Of a stretch of DNA of 42,315 nt, positions 17,525 through 27,900 are shown piece after piece. Both the position numbers and the translations under genes were made by a program. Origin of the DNA: an uncultured Lentisphaerota bacterium (GTDB lineage: Bacteria; Verrucomicrobiota; Kiritimatiellia; RFP12; UBA1067); contig ONVK01000010.1 of NCBI GenBank assembly GCA_900321255.1, forward strand, positions 1 through 42,315, given 5' to 3'. The first letter of the stretch is position 1, and each line of letters starts with the position of its first letter. The notes under the pieces are model-generated. The model ran no database searches and was not told where the DNA came from. It worked only from the letters and a program-made list of their open reading frames with translations.

Positions 17525-18634
17525 TCACTCGCCGCGGGAGACGGAGAGAAGACCTTCGAGAACTTCTGCGTAGGCGGCGCGGTCGGGCGACTTCTCCTCG
17601 ACAGACTTGCCGAGGGCGCCGGGAAGCGGTATCGCACCAGACCCGTGTGCGAGCGCCCATGCGTCGAGCCCCCTCATCAGACTTTCGTGGTTCGCTATCA
17701 GGTAGTGGCTGTGGGGAAGGCCATCCAGGGCGCCGCAGTCGGCGAGGGCCCGGCACACGAGCTCCTGGTCGTCCTCCTTCATCAGCCCCTTCTTCACGGC
17801 GTAGGCGCAGTCTATGCAGATCGCGATCGCGACCGCGTAGCCGTGGGGCAGCTTGTAGCCGCTCATCGACTCGAGCCGCGCCGCGCACCACTGCGCGAAC
17901 GGAGGAAAGGCCTCGCCGCCCCTCGACTTCACGCAGTCCGCAACCGTGTCGCGCATTGCGTCGAAGTCGCGCGCCTTGATGCGCTCCGCGCACTTCGCGA
18001 GGCGCTTCATGAGCGCGGCGTCGCACACCGCGGCATACCGCACCGCCTCGCCGAACCCGGCGCACCAGACCCCGTCGAGGACTGTCCGGGCGAAAGTCGG
18101 GTCGATCAGGACGGCGGCCGGCTCGCAGCGGACCGAAAACGCGTCCTTGACGGCGGCGCTGTTCACTGCGGCGGCATCGGCGAACGCCGCGTCGATCATC
18201 GCCGCCGGGGTGGTCGGCATTCTTATGACCTTGATGCCCCCGCGCGTCTGCGCAGCCGCATACCCCGCAAGGTCGAGGACGGTTCCGCCGCCGAGGGCGA
18301 TCACCGCGTCGTTCGCGCCGATCCTGGCGTCGACGAGCGAGGTCGCGACGAGCGACGCGCTCTGCAGGCCGTCGGCCTTGATCTTCTCGCCGCCCGACAC
18401 CACCACCGGACTGGCGGCGAGCGTTATGCCGTGCGTCTTGAAATACTTTCCGATCCTGAGCCCGAGCCCCTCGGTGCGCTGCACGACGTTCGCGTCGGCC
18501 ACAAGCGCGACCCTGGCCGGCGATGTGCCGGCGACGGCCCTGAGCGTGTCGGCGAGCGTCGCGTTCCCCTCGTCGAAGATGTCTTCCGCGATTTCGATCG
18601 GATACTTTCCTTCAGTCTTTTTTCTTCTTGGCAT
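17525..18634 (-). CDS. 3-dehydroquinate-synthase-like protein with altered active site
   Basis: Clearly in the AroB/sugar-phosphate-cyclase superfamily. GGGTVLDLAGYAAAQTRGGI matches the NAD-binding GGG..(L/T)D..GF.A..Y.RGI motif, MPTTPAAMIDA matches vPTTLLaqvDas, GFGEAVRYA matches GmAEvIKyg, and LPHGYAVAIA matches LxHGEAVAiGm. However, several residues needed by true DHQ synthases appear changed. The GGKTGVN lysine block reads ADAAAVN, KN is KD, the lysine after the metal-binding Glu is Arg, and the first metal-binding His (GHAIE) aligns with Ala. The product is 369 residues, similar to AroB. The start at 18634 (GAGG upstream) overlaps recN by 23 bp; an ATG at 18655 is possible. It could be a diverged cyclase or an inactive paralogue. 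Confidence 0.8.
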   Translation of the reverse strand: MPRRKKTEGKYPIEIAEDIFDEGNATLADTLRAVAGTSPARVALVADANVVQRTEGLGLRIGKYFKTHGITLAASPVVVSGGEKIKADGLQSASLVATSLVDARIGANDAVIALGGGTVLDLAGYAAAQTRGGIKVIRMPTTPAAMIDAAFADAAAVNSAAVKDAFSVRCEPAAVLIDPTFARTVLDGVWCAGFGEAVRYAAVCDAALMKRLAKCAERIKARDFDAMRDTVADCVKSRGGEAFPPFAQWCAARLESMSGYKLPHGYAVAIAICIDCAYAVKKGLMKEDDQELVCRALADCGALDGLPHSHYLIANHESLMRGLDAWALAHGSGAIPLPGALGKSVEEKSPDRAAYAEVLEGLLSVSRGE

Positions 18635-20195
18635 TTTCGAGCATTTCCTCGGCATGTTTTCTTGTCACGCTCGTGAGCTTCTCGCCACCGAGCATTCTTG
18701 CGATTTCCGAAACCCTGTCGTCTCCGGCGACCTCGGCGATCGCGGTTCGCGTCCGCCCGCCGGACACGGCCTTCGAGACGACGAAGTGCCTGTCCGCGCA
18801 GACCGCGCTCTGCGGCAGATGGGTTATCGCCACCACCTGGTGCGACTCCGCGACGCGGCGCATCTTCTCCCCTACCGCGCGGCCGACTTCTCCGCCGATG
18901 TTCGCGTCGATCTCGTCGAAGACGAGGGTCGCCGTCTCGTCGTGCGACGCGAGAACCGTCTTCAAGGCGAGCATTATGCGCGCGGCCTCGCCCGAGCTCG
19001 CGATCGCGGCGAGAGGCCTCGCCGGCTCGCCGGGGTTCGGCTCGAACATGTATACGACAGCGTCGCAGCCGTGCGCCGACGGCTCCGCGGCGGCAAGGTC
19101 CACGCCGAACTTCGCCTGCAGGAAGCCGAGGTCGCGCAGCTCCTTCGTCACCGCCTTCGAGAGTTTCGCGGCGGCGGCGCGGCGGCGGCGCGTCACCTCG
19201 GCGCCCTCGGCGCGCAGCGTCTTTTCCGCCGCGGCGAGGCGCGACCTGAGCTCGCGGAGCCTGTCGTCGCGGTGTTCGAGCGCGTCGAGCTTCGCGCGCT
19301 TCTCGGCGAGAGCCGCCGCGGGGTCTCCGTACTTGCGGCGCATGCGGTTCACCACTGAGAGCCGGCGGTCGAGCTCGTCGAACGCCTCCGGATCGGCGTC
19401 TATGCGGCTCACCGCGTCGGCGACGCTGCGGGAAAGCTCGTTTATGCGGACCGAAATCTCCTCCGCCTCCGCCGCCCATTCCGACGCGGCGGGAAAATGC
19501 TTCGCGACCGACGCGAACACTGGGCCGAGCTTGGCGATGACGGCTTCCGCGCCCTCGTCGCCGCCGAGCGCCTCGGTGATCGCGTTCGCGCCTTCGACGA
19601 TTTCCGCTGCGTGCGCGGCCGCGGCATGCCGCTCCGCGATGTCGTCGTCGTCGGAAGTGACGTTCGCCTCCTCGAGCTCGCCTACCTGGAACTTGAGGAG
19701 GTCTATTTCGTCCTCGACTGACGCGCCTCCTTCGAGAGCCGCGATCTCGTCGGCGACCTTGCGCCACTCGCCCCAGGCAGCGGAGTACTTCGAGAGCCCG
19801 ACGCCGCCGAAGCGGTCGAGGGTCGAACGCTGGAAGTCCTCCGCGAGAATGTTCTGGTTGGCGCGGGGACCATGTATGTCGACGAGGCGGCGGCCGAGCT
19901 CCTTCAGCTCGGAGACGGCAACGCTCTCGTCGTTGACCCACGCGCGCGAACGGCCTTCGGCGGTGACGGTGCGGCGGACGACGGTACCGCCGAAGTCGGC
20001 TTCGACCTCGGCCTCCTTCGCCCCGTCGCGCACTACCGAGCTGTCGGCACGCCCTCCGAGAACGAGCTCAAGCGCACCGATCAGGACGGATTTACCCGCG
20101 CCAGTCTCGCCCGTGACGACATTGAGCCCGGGTCCGAATTCGACTTCGACCTTCTCGACGACAGCAAGATTTGAAACTGCAAGCCTGTTCAGCAT
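18612..20195 (-). CDS. recN: DNA repair protein RecN
   Basis: SMC-like ATPase that acts early in double-strand-break repair with RecA. The 527-residue product starts MLNRLAVSNLAVVEKVEVEFG, as RecN proteins do, with Walker A GETGAGKS at about residues 30-37. A Q-loop-like VDIHGPRANQNIL (homologues: IhGQheqq.L) follows, then two long coiled-coil arms (about 150-360) and Walker B LVFDEIDANIGG with the signature ASSGEAARIMLALK before it. The D-loop-type histidine region VAITHLPQSA is present. The reading frame is open further upstream, but the extra residues come from the tRNA gene, so the ATG at 20195 is used. It is 47 bp downstream of tRNA-Gly and overlaps the AroB-like gene. Confidence 0.97.
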   Translation of the reverse strand: MLNRLAVSNLAVVEKVEVEFGPGLNVVTGETGAGKSVLIGALELVLGGRADSSVVRDGAKEAEVEADFGGTVVRRTVTAEGRSRAWVNDESVAVSELKELGRRLVDIHGPRANQNILAEDFQRSTLDRFGGVGLSKYSAAWGEWRKVADEIAALEGGASVEDEIDLLKFQVGELEEANVTSDDDDIAERHAAAAHAAEIVEGANAITEALGGDEGAEAVIAKLGPVFASVAKHFPAASEWAAEAEEISVRINELSRSVADAVSRIDADPEAFDELDRRLSVVNRMRRKYGDPAAALAEKRAKLDALEHRDDRLRELRSRLAAAEKTLRAEGAEVTRRRRAAAAKLSKAVTKELRDLGFLQAKFGVDLAAAEPSAHGCDAVVYMFEPNPGEPARPLAAIASSGEAARIMLALKTVLASHDETATLVFDEIDANIGGEVGRAVGEKMRRVAESHQVVAITHLPQSAVCADRHFVVSKAVSGGRTRTAIAEVAGDDRVSEIARMLGGEKLTSVTRKHAEEMLENAKKKKD

Positions 20196-20242
20196 CTCGA
20201 CAAAAGACGACAACCCCAGAAAAATGTCCAACCGTGGAAAGG

Positions 20243-20316
20243 TGGAGCGGGCGATGGGAATCGAACCCACGTAAGAAGCTTGGGAAGCTCCTATTCTGCC
20301 ATTGAATTACGCCCGC
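20243..20316 (-). tRNA. tRNA-Gly (anticodon CCC)
   Basis: The 74-nt gene includes an encoded CCA end. Acceptor stem GCGGGCG pairs with CGCCCGC, the D arm is ATTC/GAAT with an AATGGCA loop, and the anticodon stem GGAGC/GCTTC (one G-U) holds loop TTCCCAA, giving anticodon CCC (reads GGG). The T arm is GTGGG/CCCAT around TTCGATT. A discriminator T is followed by CCA. It is transcribed from the extended -10 at 20339-20347 and lies upstream of recN. Confidence 0.97.
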
Positions 20317-20338
20317 GTCAAAACGTGGTGATGCGCGT

Positions 20339-20347
20339 ATTATACCA
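20339..20347 (-). promoter_or_regulatory. extended -10 promoter of tRNA-Gly
   Basis: TTTGGTATAAT on the minus strand carries a consensus TATAAT (20344-20339) preceded by TGG. The -10 is 22 bp before the mature tRNA 5' end, leaving a leader of about 15 nt. A clear -35 is not seen; TTCACC lies 19 bp upstream. Confidence 0.7.
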
Positions 20348-20385
20348 AATTTTTCCGCGCGTGGGTGAAGCGAAGTCCATTTTCG

Positions 20386-21204
20386 TCAGGCGAGCTGACG
20401 CGCGAGGAAGGGAATCGCCCTCTCGAAGCTTACGCCGTACCAGTGGTCGTCGTCGGTCGCCTTTATCGCCTCGCAGACGACATCGGCGGCGAGCGCGGCG
20501 GCCTCGAGCGCCGTGCGCCCGCGCAATATCGCGCCCGCGAACACCGACGCGTAGACATCGCCAGTGCCATGGCTCATCCGTTCGAGCTTCGGATTGAAGT
20601 CATACTGCACGGTCGAGCCGTCGGAGACTGCGCTTCCGAGCTCGTCTGGCGAGAAGCTGACGCCCGTGAGGACGACGTTCTTCGCGCCGATGGCATGGAG
20701 CTTCGCCACGAGAGCTTCGAGCTCGCCCTTCGTGTAGCCCGAGAGCTTCGGCTTTTCGCCGACGAGAAGCGCCGCCTCGGTGAGGTTGGGGAGGACATAG
20801 TCCGCGCCCTTGACGAGCCGCGCCATCTTGGAGGGGAAGTCGGGCGCGAAGCCAGTGTAGAGAACGCCGTTGTCGGCCATCGCCGGGTCAACGACGCGGA
20901 TCGCGCCCTTCTCGGCGCAGGACCCGAAGATGGAGAGGATTGGGTCGATGTGGCTCTCGCAGACGTAGCCCGTGTAGAACGCGTCGAAGCGGATGCCCTG
21001 CTCGACCCACTTCGCCTCGACCTTGGGGAGCTCGCCCGTCAGGTCGGCGAAGCTCCACGTCTTGAAGCCGCCCGTGTGGTTCGAGAGGATCGCCGGCGGA
21101 AGGACGGCGCACTCGACGCCGCACGCCGAGACGAGCGGAAGCGCGACGGTCGTGGAGCACTGCCCGACGCACGATATGTCCTGGATGGTGAGAAGTCTTT
21201 TCAC
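20386..21204 (-). CDS. pyridoxal/pyridoxamine kinase (PfkB/ribokinase-like fold)
   Basis: Phosphorylates pyridoxal or a relative in vitamin B6 salvage, using ATP in the cytoplasm. The 272-residue product has the PdxK/PdxY layout. It starts with an IQDISCVGQCSTTVALPLVSACGVE stretch (homologues: iqShvvyG.vGn.aa.f.l...G..v), then LSNHTGGF, YTGY(V), VVDPAMADNG (D-P-V-M-G-D-x-G in PdxY) and LPNLTEAALL (PN..E...L). The anion-hole and catalytic SHGTGDVYASVFAG (GTGD) comes last. S. aureus-type hydroxymethylpyrimidine kinases (ThiD) are the main alternative, but the LSNHTGGF and DPAMADNG forms fit pyridoxamine kinases better. It starts 12 bp after the folE stop, so the two genes share a transcript. 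Confidence 0.88.
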   Translation of the reverse strand: MKRLLTIQDISCVGQCSTTVALPLVSACGVECAVLPPAILSNHTGGFKTWSFADLTGELPKVEAKWVEQGIRFDAFYTGYVCESHIDPILSIFGSCAEKGAIRVVDPAMADNGVLYTGFAPDFPSKMARLVKGADYVLPNLTEAALLVGEKPKLSGYTKGELEALVAKLHAIGAKNVVLTGVSFSPDELGSAVSDGSTVQYDFNPKLERMSHGTGDVYASVFAGAILRGRTALEAAALAADVVCEAIKATDDDHWYGVSFERAIPFLARQLA

Positions 21205-21216
21205 TGCGCTGCCCTT

Positions 21217-21795
21217 TCACTTTATGAGGGAGAGAAACTCCTGGCGAACCTTCTCGTCGGCCCTGAAAGACCCGAGGACGGCCGACGTCGTCATTTCGCT
21301 GTTCTGCTTTTCGACGCCGCGCATCATCATGCAGAGGTGCTTCGCCTTGATGACGACGCCGACTCCCTCCGCGCCGGTCTCGGCCATCACGGCGGCGGCG
21401 ATCTCCTCGGTCATGCGCTCCTGGATCTGAAGCCGCCGCGCGAACATGTCGACGATGCGCGCGAGCTTGGAGACGCCGAGTACCTTCCCCCGTGATATGT
21501 ATCCGATCGCGCACTTGCCATAGAAAGGCAGCATATGGTGCTCGCAGAGCGAATAGAGCTCGATGTCCTTCAGAATCACCATATGGTTCGTGCCGGACGC
21601 GAAATGCGCACCGTTGACGACCTTGCGGATGTCCTGCCTGTAGCCGCGCGTCAGGAACGAAAGCGACTTCGCGACGCGCGCCGGCGTCTTCCTGAGGCCG
21701 TCGCGCTCCGGGTCCTCGCCGAGCTCGACGAGCAGCTCTTTCACAAGCCGCGCGATCTTCGCCTCGTTCGGCGTCTTCGCTGTCTTCTTCTTCAT
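21217..21795 (-). CDS. folE: GTP cyclohydrolase I
   Basis: Converts GTP to 7,8-dihydroneopterin triphosphate, the first step toward tetrahydrofolate (and queuosine precursors). The 192-residue product has the usual length of a bacterial FolE. Family blocks include [18 protein letters not shown] near the start and the zinc/active-site loop [18 protein letters not shown] (Cys and His ligands). Further on come GLSK-type [25 protein letters not shown] and the second zinc Cys in KHLCMMMRG. The ATG at 21795 is preferred over the in-frame ATG at 21831 because the family N-terminus begins near MKKKT and a consensus TATAAT lies only 9 nt before it. No Shine-Dalgarno is present. It leads a two-gene unit with the pyridoxal-kinase-like gene. 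Confidence 0.97.
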   Translation of the reverse strand: MKKKTAKTPNEAKIARLVKELLVELGEDPERDGLRKTPARVAKSLSFLTRGYRQDIRKVVNGAHFASGTNHMVILKDIELYSLCEHHMLPFYGKCAIGYISRGKVLGVSKLARIVDMFARRLQIQERMTEEIAAAVMAETGAEGVGVVIKAKHLCMMMRGVEKQNSEMTTSAVLGSFRADEKVRQEFLSLIK

Positions 21796-21804
21796 AGGCG
21801 GGAT

Positions 21805-21813
21805 ATTATACCA
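21805..21813 (-). promoter_or_regulatory. extended -10 promoter of folE, leaderless
   Basis: The minus strand reads TGGTATAAT (21813-21805) and then nine bases to the folE ATG (21795). With a usual 6-7 nt from -10 to the start site, the transcript would begin at or within two bases of the ATG. No -35 match is evident. The rest of the 142-bp gap to the stop of the 3081-residue gene holds a weak hairpin (AATTC/GAATT near 21861-21873) and nothing else I recognise. Confidence 0.65.
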
Positions 21814-21937
21814 TAACTTCGCAGACAGCATTACATCACCGGGCTATTCGGCAAGTAGCGAATTCTGGGAATTTGCCACTCTGCGCGAATATCTCGGCGC
21901 ACACGCCGCGACACAAGGCACGGCCTTCGACGCGGCT

Positions 21938-24900
21938 CTATTCCTGAAGATCCTGGATGTCGGCAAAGTCATCAGGGAAGGCATAGCCGGGCGTGGCCGC
22001 GACGACTATGAAGAACTGCGACTTGACGTCGGACTTGACGGCAATCGAGAATGTCCGAAGGTCTCCGTTGCCCTCGATCCCGGGATTCTCGACAAGACGG
22101 TAGGGACCCGTCACCTCGTCCGCGGCGTAGACGGCGTAGTCCGCGTCGTCGGTCGCGTTGTCGATCGAAATTGAGAATGTAGTCGCGCTTGTGGCAGGAT
22201 CCGTGACGACGGATATCGGCGAGCCTCCGGTGCCGGACTCTCCGGTGCCGATGTGCGGCCGCTCGTAGCGCCCGACGATCGCGACGTAATAGCCGCGGAA
22301 GTCGCCGACCTTGCCGCCGCCGGAGAAGCCGATGCCGGCGACGGTCTTCGTCACGGCAGGAAGCGGAATCCACGTCCGCGACATTTCCTCGGCGGTGGAG
22401 CGGACTGTTCCGTTGATCGTGTAGCGGACTGACGGCGCGCCATCGCCCGAAACCTTGACGTCCAGCTTCCACGAGACGGTGGAACCCGACTCGGGCACGT
22501 CGCCCAAGAGCCGCGTCCAGCCCTCGCCCGTCCAGACGGCGGGACCTTCCTCGAGGAAGACCAGCGAACCGATCGCACCGGCCGGAGGCACCGACGACGC
22601 AGATGCACCGGTGGAAATCACCGTCTCGCCGCGGATGGTGAAGCTCGAGGCGTTAGAGACGGCGTTGGTCGGCGTGAAGCGCAGAACCGAGGCGTTCTCC
22701 TCGGGCGGCACGAGGACAAGCCGCGTGCCATCGAACGAAGATTCGTCGTCCGCGGGACGCGTCCACGATCCGCCAGAAGCGCCGACCGCGGCAGCCGTGT
22801 TCCACGCCGTCCCCTCGGCGTAGCCGTCCTGAGACCACTGGACGTTGAACCAGTCGCGGACGGATGGCGCGGTGAACGAGCCCCCCGCGACGACGGTCTC
22901 TCCGCCCGCAGTGGCGCGGAACTCGAACTGGTAGGTCTTGCCGCCGTCAATGCCGATCTGCCAGTCAAATGTGCGCGCGGACGTGATTCCGCCTTCGGAA
23001 CGGACCTCGACACCGTCGACGTAGAGTGTCACGACCGCAGGCGGGGACTGCAGGTTGAGCAGCTCGACGGAAAGCGTCGCCGTGCGTCCGTCGTCTGCGG
23101 GCGTCGCGGACGCAGTGCCGAGCGCCAGCGCGTGGAACGGCGTCTGCACCTGGCCCTGCTGCGTGGAGGAGAGTCCGTTGGCCCCTGTCGCGACGGCGGT
23201 CCAGTAGTAGGTCGTGCCGGCCTCGAGCCCGTCCCATGAGAGCTCGGCCGTGCCAGGCTTGGACAGCGTCGCCGTCTTCGCGGTTCCGCCGAGGTAGTGG
23301 GAATCTTCGGTGAGGGTGACGACGAGCTCCACCGAATCGCTGCCCGCGCCGAAGTCCGTCACAGGAACCGAGAGCGAGACGGTCGTGAACGTCGTCGCAT
23401 CAGAGACAGTCCCGAGAACGGGCGTGCCGTAGGCGAGCGTGGAGAAGCTGTCTTCGACGACGGTTGCAAGTCCGGAGGGCTCGCCTGTCACCGTCGCGCG
23501 GACCCAGTACGTCCGCCCGGGCTGAAGTTCGGCAAGCGTGAAGGACGCGTCGCCAACCTGCGCGCCGGACTGCGAACCGACCCCTGTCGCGTTCTCCATC
23601 GCCGCGTTGTCGGCGATCTCAAGCGCAATCGAAGCCGACGTCGCGTCGTCGCCGATCGAGTTCACGCGGACAACGGCCGTCGCGCCTTCAAACGATATCT
23701 GATTGAACAAGAGCGCCGCTTCCGGCCCTTGCACACCGAGCGTCGTGAACTCCACCGTCTCGGAGTAGCCGACGAGTCCGCCGGGCTCGCCGGTGAACTT
23801 CGCGCGGACATAGTAGCGAGTCTCCGAACTGAGCATGTCGAGCGCCACCGTCTGCGAGGCACCTGCTCCGGAAACAGACTCGCCGGCATAGGTCCGCGTG
23901 CCGGCAGCGGAGAACGCGGAGTCTGTCGAAACCTCGACTGCGACGGCGACGGACGTCGCCTTGTCGCCAAGCGACGTGAGCGCCACGGTCGCGACCGCAT
24001 AGTTGCGTCCGACATCGGAGACGGAGAGCGTTCCGGCCGGAGGCTCGACCGTGCCTGTCACGAAAGACGCAGACGTGTTCTGGGCGGAAAGTCCGTTGGA
24101 ACCCGTGACGACGACCTTCACGAAGTAGGCCGTCGCGGCCTGCAGTCCCGTGACGGAATAGGTCGCCGTACCGGCCGCCGAAATCGTGCCGGACGCGGCG
24201 GGCGTGTCGCCGAACTGGTCGGAGGTCGAGACAAACACCTTTACTGTCGCCGAACCGCTGCCCTGTCCAAGCGACGAGACGTTCACCGAAATCGTCGCGG
24301 CATCCGCCTCGGCCGCACTCGCGGTGACGGACGCAATGACGGGCGCGGTGTAGGCGGGCGTGGTGAACGTGACGGGGCCGAGTTCCGTCACAAGTCCCGA
24401 AGGCGAGCCCGTCAGCGTCGCGGTGACGGAATACGTCGTGCCAGGAGCAAGCTGCGAGAGCGTCGCCGTCTTCTCGCCGACCGCGGAAAGACTGCCCAGA
24501 TTGACCGTCTGCGAACCATCGGAGGAGGCGTAGACGAGGGAGATCGCAACCGACGTCGCGCCGTCGCCGAGACTCGTCACGTTCACCGTGGCGGTGTTCG
24601 AGGTAAACGTCGGCGTGCCGACCGTCACGGCGCCGGCCGGAGGCTGCTGAACGACCTGCGGCGTGAACTTCACGGGGTCGGTCCACTGGTCGTATGTTCC
24701 GGCGGCGTTGTAGAGACGCGCCGAGACATACCAGTCGGCCGTCGTGTCGATTCCGGTGAAGGTTCCGTCCTTCACGGCCGCACCCTCTCCGACAGTGCCG
24801 AGGTCGAGCGTCTTCTCCCACCTGTCCTCGAAGTACCACGCATCAGGCGAGCGCGAGGCATAGAGCTTGAGCGTGAGTCCGTCCATCATCGAGTCTACGC

Positions 24901-27900
24901 GCACGGGAACCTTGAGCGACGTTGACGTCCAGGTCGGTTCCTGGTCGAGAAACGCCATCTCGCCCTGTTTGCCGCGTGCGCGGAAGAGATGGCGGTCTCC
25001 GGCATCGAGCAGCTGCTTCCACTGCGAGGCATTGGAACTCGTCACGGACGCGAGTCCGTTCGTGTTCCACGCCGTGCCGTAGCGCAGGCTCGTGAACGGA
25101 GAACCCGTGTTCCACGGATTGCCGCACGCACCTGCTCCGTTGCCGTTGCTGCCGACGGCGATCGCGATGTCGTGCCACCCCGTCGTCGTCGGGGTGACGG
25201 AGCCGACCTGCGGCGTGCCGTTGCCGCCGTTTTCCTCGGAGCAGACGACCTCGCCGTCGATGCTGATGGACGCGGCGAAGAAGAAGTTCACCGCGAAGTA
25301 GTACGTAACGCCCTTCTCCATCCACATCTGCCCGCCGTAGGCCCACATGCGGTTGTAGCTGTCCATCGGGTACGTCGCACCGTCGTAGGGGTTGGTCCAG
25401 TTGCTTGTGGACTTTGCCTGGTAGGACGCCACCGCGCCGTATGCGAAGGAGGCCTCGTATCCCGAGGAGTTCCAGCGCGCGGCCTGCGCGGACGCCTTGC
25501 CGACCGCAAGCCCCCACTGCTGTCCGTTGCCCTTGTTGTAGCCCTGAAGCAGTCCGCCCTGCCAGTAGCCCTCGCCCCAGGCGAGGTTGCCCGGCGACAG
25601 CGTCGTGAACGATCCTGTCTCGCGCGTCTCGCCCGCGAGGTTGTTCGTGACGACCACCTCGTAGTGGTAGGTCGTCGAAGAGGAAAGGCCCGTCGCCGCC
25701 ACGGAGACGGATGCAGGTACGGACACCACGCGGGCGATCGGCGCGCGCCCGAGTTCGGGCGAGAGCGCGGAAGTCGCGCTCCAGCGGACATAGCCCGCGG
25801 CGGAGGTCGCGCCGTTGCCGATCTTGGTGACGTTCAGCGCGAACGACGCCGCGGTGTAGGACGGCGTAACGGTGTATGTGAAGGCGGGATCGGCCGGCTC
25901 GAGCGTGCGGAAGCTCGTCGTCGCGACGCCCGTCTTGTTCGCGTCGTTCTTCACCGTGACGCGCACGTAGTAGGTCGTTTCAGGCTGCAGATCCGCGAAC
26001 ACTGCCGTCAGCACCGCGCCGGCCTCGACCGCGCCGGACACCGCGACGGTCTTGCCGTAGGCCGTCGAGGTTCCGTATTCGACCGTGATCGTGCCGCTCG
26101 CCGCTGCGTCGCCGAGCGTCGCGATCGAAATCGCCGCGGTCGCCGTGCGCTGCAGGACGCTGGCCATGTCAACGGCGACGACGGGATTCCCGACCGCCGT
26201 CGTGTTCACCGTCATAGTTGCAGACATGCCGACCTTGCCCGCGTGGTTCACGGCGCGCACGCGCACGTAGTAGGTCGTTTCGGGCGAGAGCCCCGTCACT
26301 GTCGCGGTGCCGGTCTTTGGCAGCACGGCGGGCGTTATGCCGTTCTGGATTGCCGTCGAAGTCGTGGAGCCGGACGGGAACGTCGACGAAGTCGAAACGT
26401 CGTAATAGAGCGAAGCGGACGCGGCGCCTTCGCCAAGGTTCGTGAGGTTGTAGGAGAGCGTGGCAGAATACTGCGCCACGGTGCCGAGCGTCGCGGAGAC
26501 GACAGGGTTGCCGACGGGCTTCGTGGTCCCCGCAGCGTCGTCCGTCGTTCCGACCTTGCCCGAGGGCGAGGCGACGATGCGCAGACGGACATGGTACGTC
26601 GTCTCGCCCGGAAGTCCTTCGAGCGTGTAGGTTCCGCTCTTTTCGCCAGTCACCGTGTCGAGCTTGATGCTCTGACCGTAGGATGCAGATGTGCCGTAGT
26701 CGAGGAAGACGTCGGCGGACGTGTTGCCAAGGCCCAGCCCTGTCACGCTCCACGAAAGCGGAATCGTCGACAGCGTCGTGGTGCCTACCGCAATCGTCCC
26801 CGCAGGCGTTCCGTAGTCGCGCGTCGAGATCTGCGCGGCGCGCGAGTAGACCGTCTCGCTCCCCTTCACGCCCTTCGTGCGGACGTAGTACAGCGTGTTG
26901 GGCGAAAGACCCGTGATAGTCACCGCCGCGAGCCAGTTCGTGGTCGTTGCAGTTGCGCCCGCCGTCGTCTGTGCATTGGCGAAGTTCGCGTCCGTCGCGT
27001 ATTCAAGGCAAAGCGTCGCGGACTCCGCGCCCGCGCCGAATCCGACGACGCGCGGCGTCGCGGTGATGGTGTTCAGGCCCGATTCGCCCTCCTGAATGCC
27101 GACGACGAACACATTGCCAGCGAGGGGCTCGCGGACGGCCGACCAGCCCTCGTAGGTGCCGGATGCGTTCGTCATGCGCGCGATCACGTACCAGCCCGAG
27201 ACGTCGCCCGCGTCGCAGAAGTCGTCCCACTGGAACGGCAGGTCGTAGCTCTCACTCGGGACCGTCCCTGCGACATGGGACTGCGCCCAGCCGACGGTGT
27301 TCGAGCCGGCGTTTGTCTGGCCGGCGTAAAGCGTCACGGTGCAGCCGTCCTCCACGCCGTCGGTGTGGATCGTGCCGGTAAGCGTGGTGCCGGAAATCCG
27401 CAGGTCGTCAGCGAGCGTGACGAACGACGGCAGCTCGGCGCCGGAGAGCGTGCGCAGGAGCGAGGCGTCGCCCGGATCGCGAAGCGTCGACCAGTTGGAC
27501 TGGTTGGCGGCGTTCACGGTCGTGCAGCCGTTGGTGTTCCAGCCGAGGCCGATGCCGGCGAAACCGATGTTCTTCTGGACATATCCCTTGCCGCCTTCCC
27601 ATTCGTAGACCCAGATGCGGATCGCGTGCCAGCCGTCCGTCTCGAAGGCCTTGGACGCCCGTGTGACGCCTTCGTCGTATCCGGATTTGTTGGACGCACT
27701 CTGGCGAGTGAGCCACTCGCCGTCGAGTTCGATCGCCACGCCGTCGTCCACGCAGTGGAAGAAGTTGTACGTGACGCCGCCCTTGAAGAACATTTCGCCT
27801 TCGTAGTAGTAGACCGTGTAGTTCTGCCAATCCCATTCCGTTCCGGTGTAGGGATTCACGGTTTTCACGCCGGCGGAGCTTCCGTAGATGTCCGCCATGA

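Noticed and set aside
20196..20270. N-terminal extension of RecN (MGSIPIARS...)
   Set aside because: These codons fall in the tRNA-Gly gene and its 3' flank; RecN proteins begin at MLNRL.
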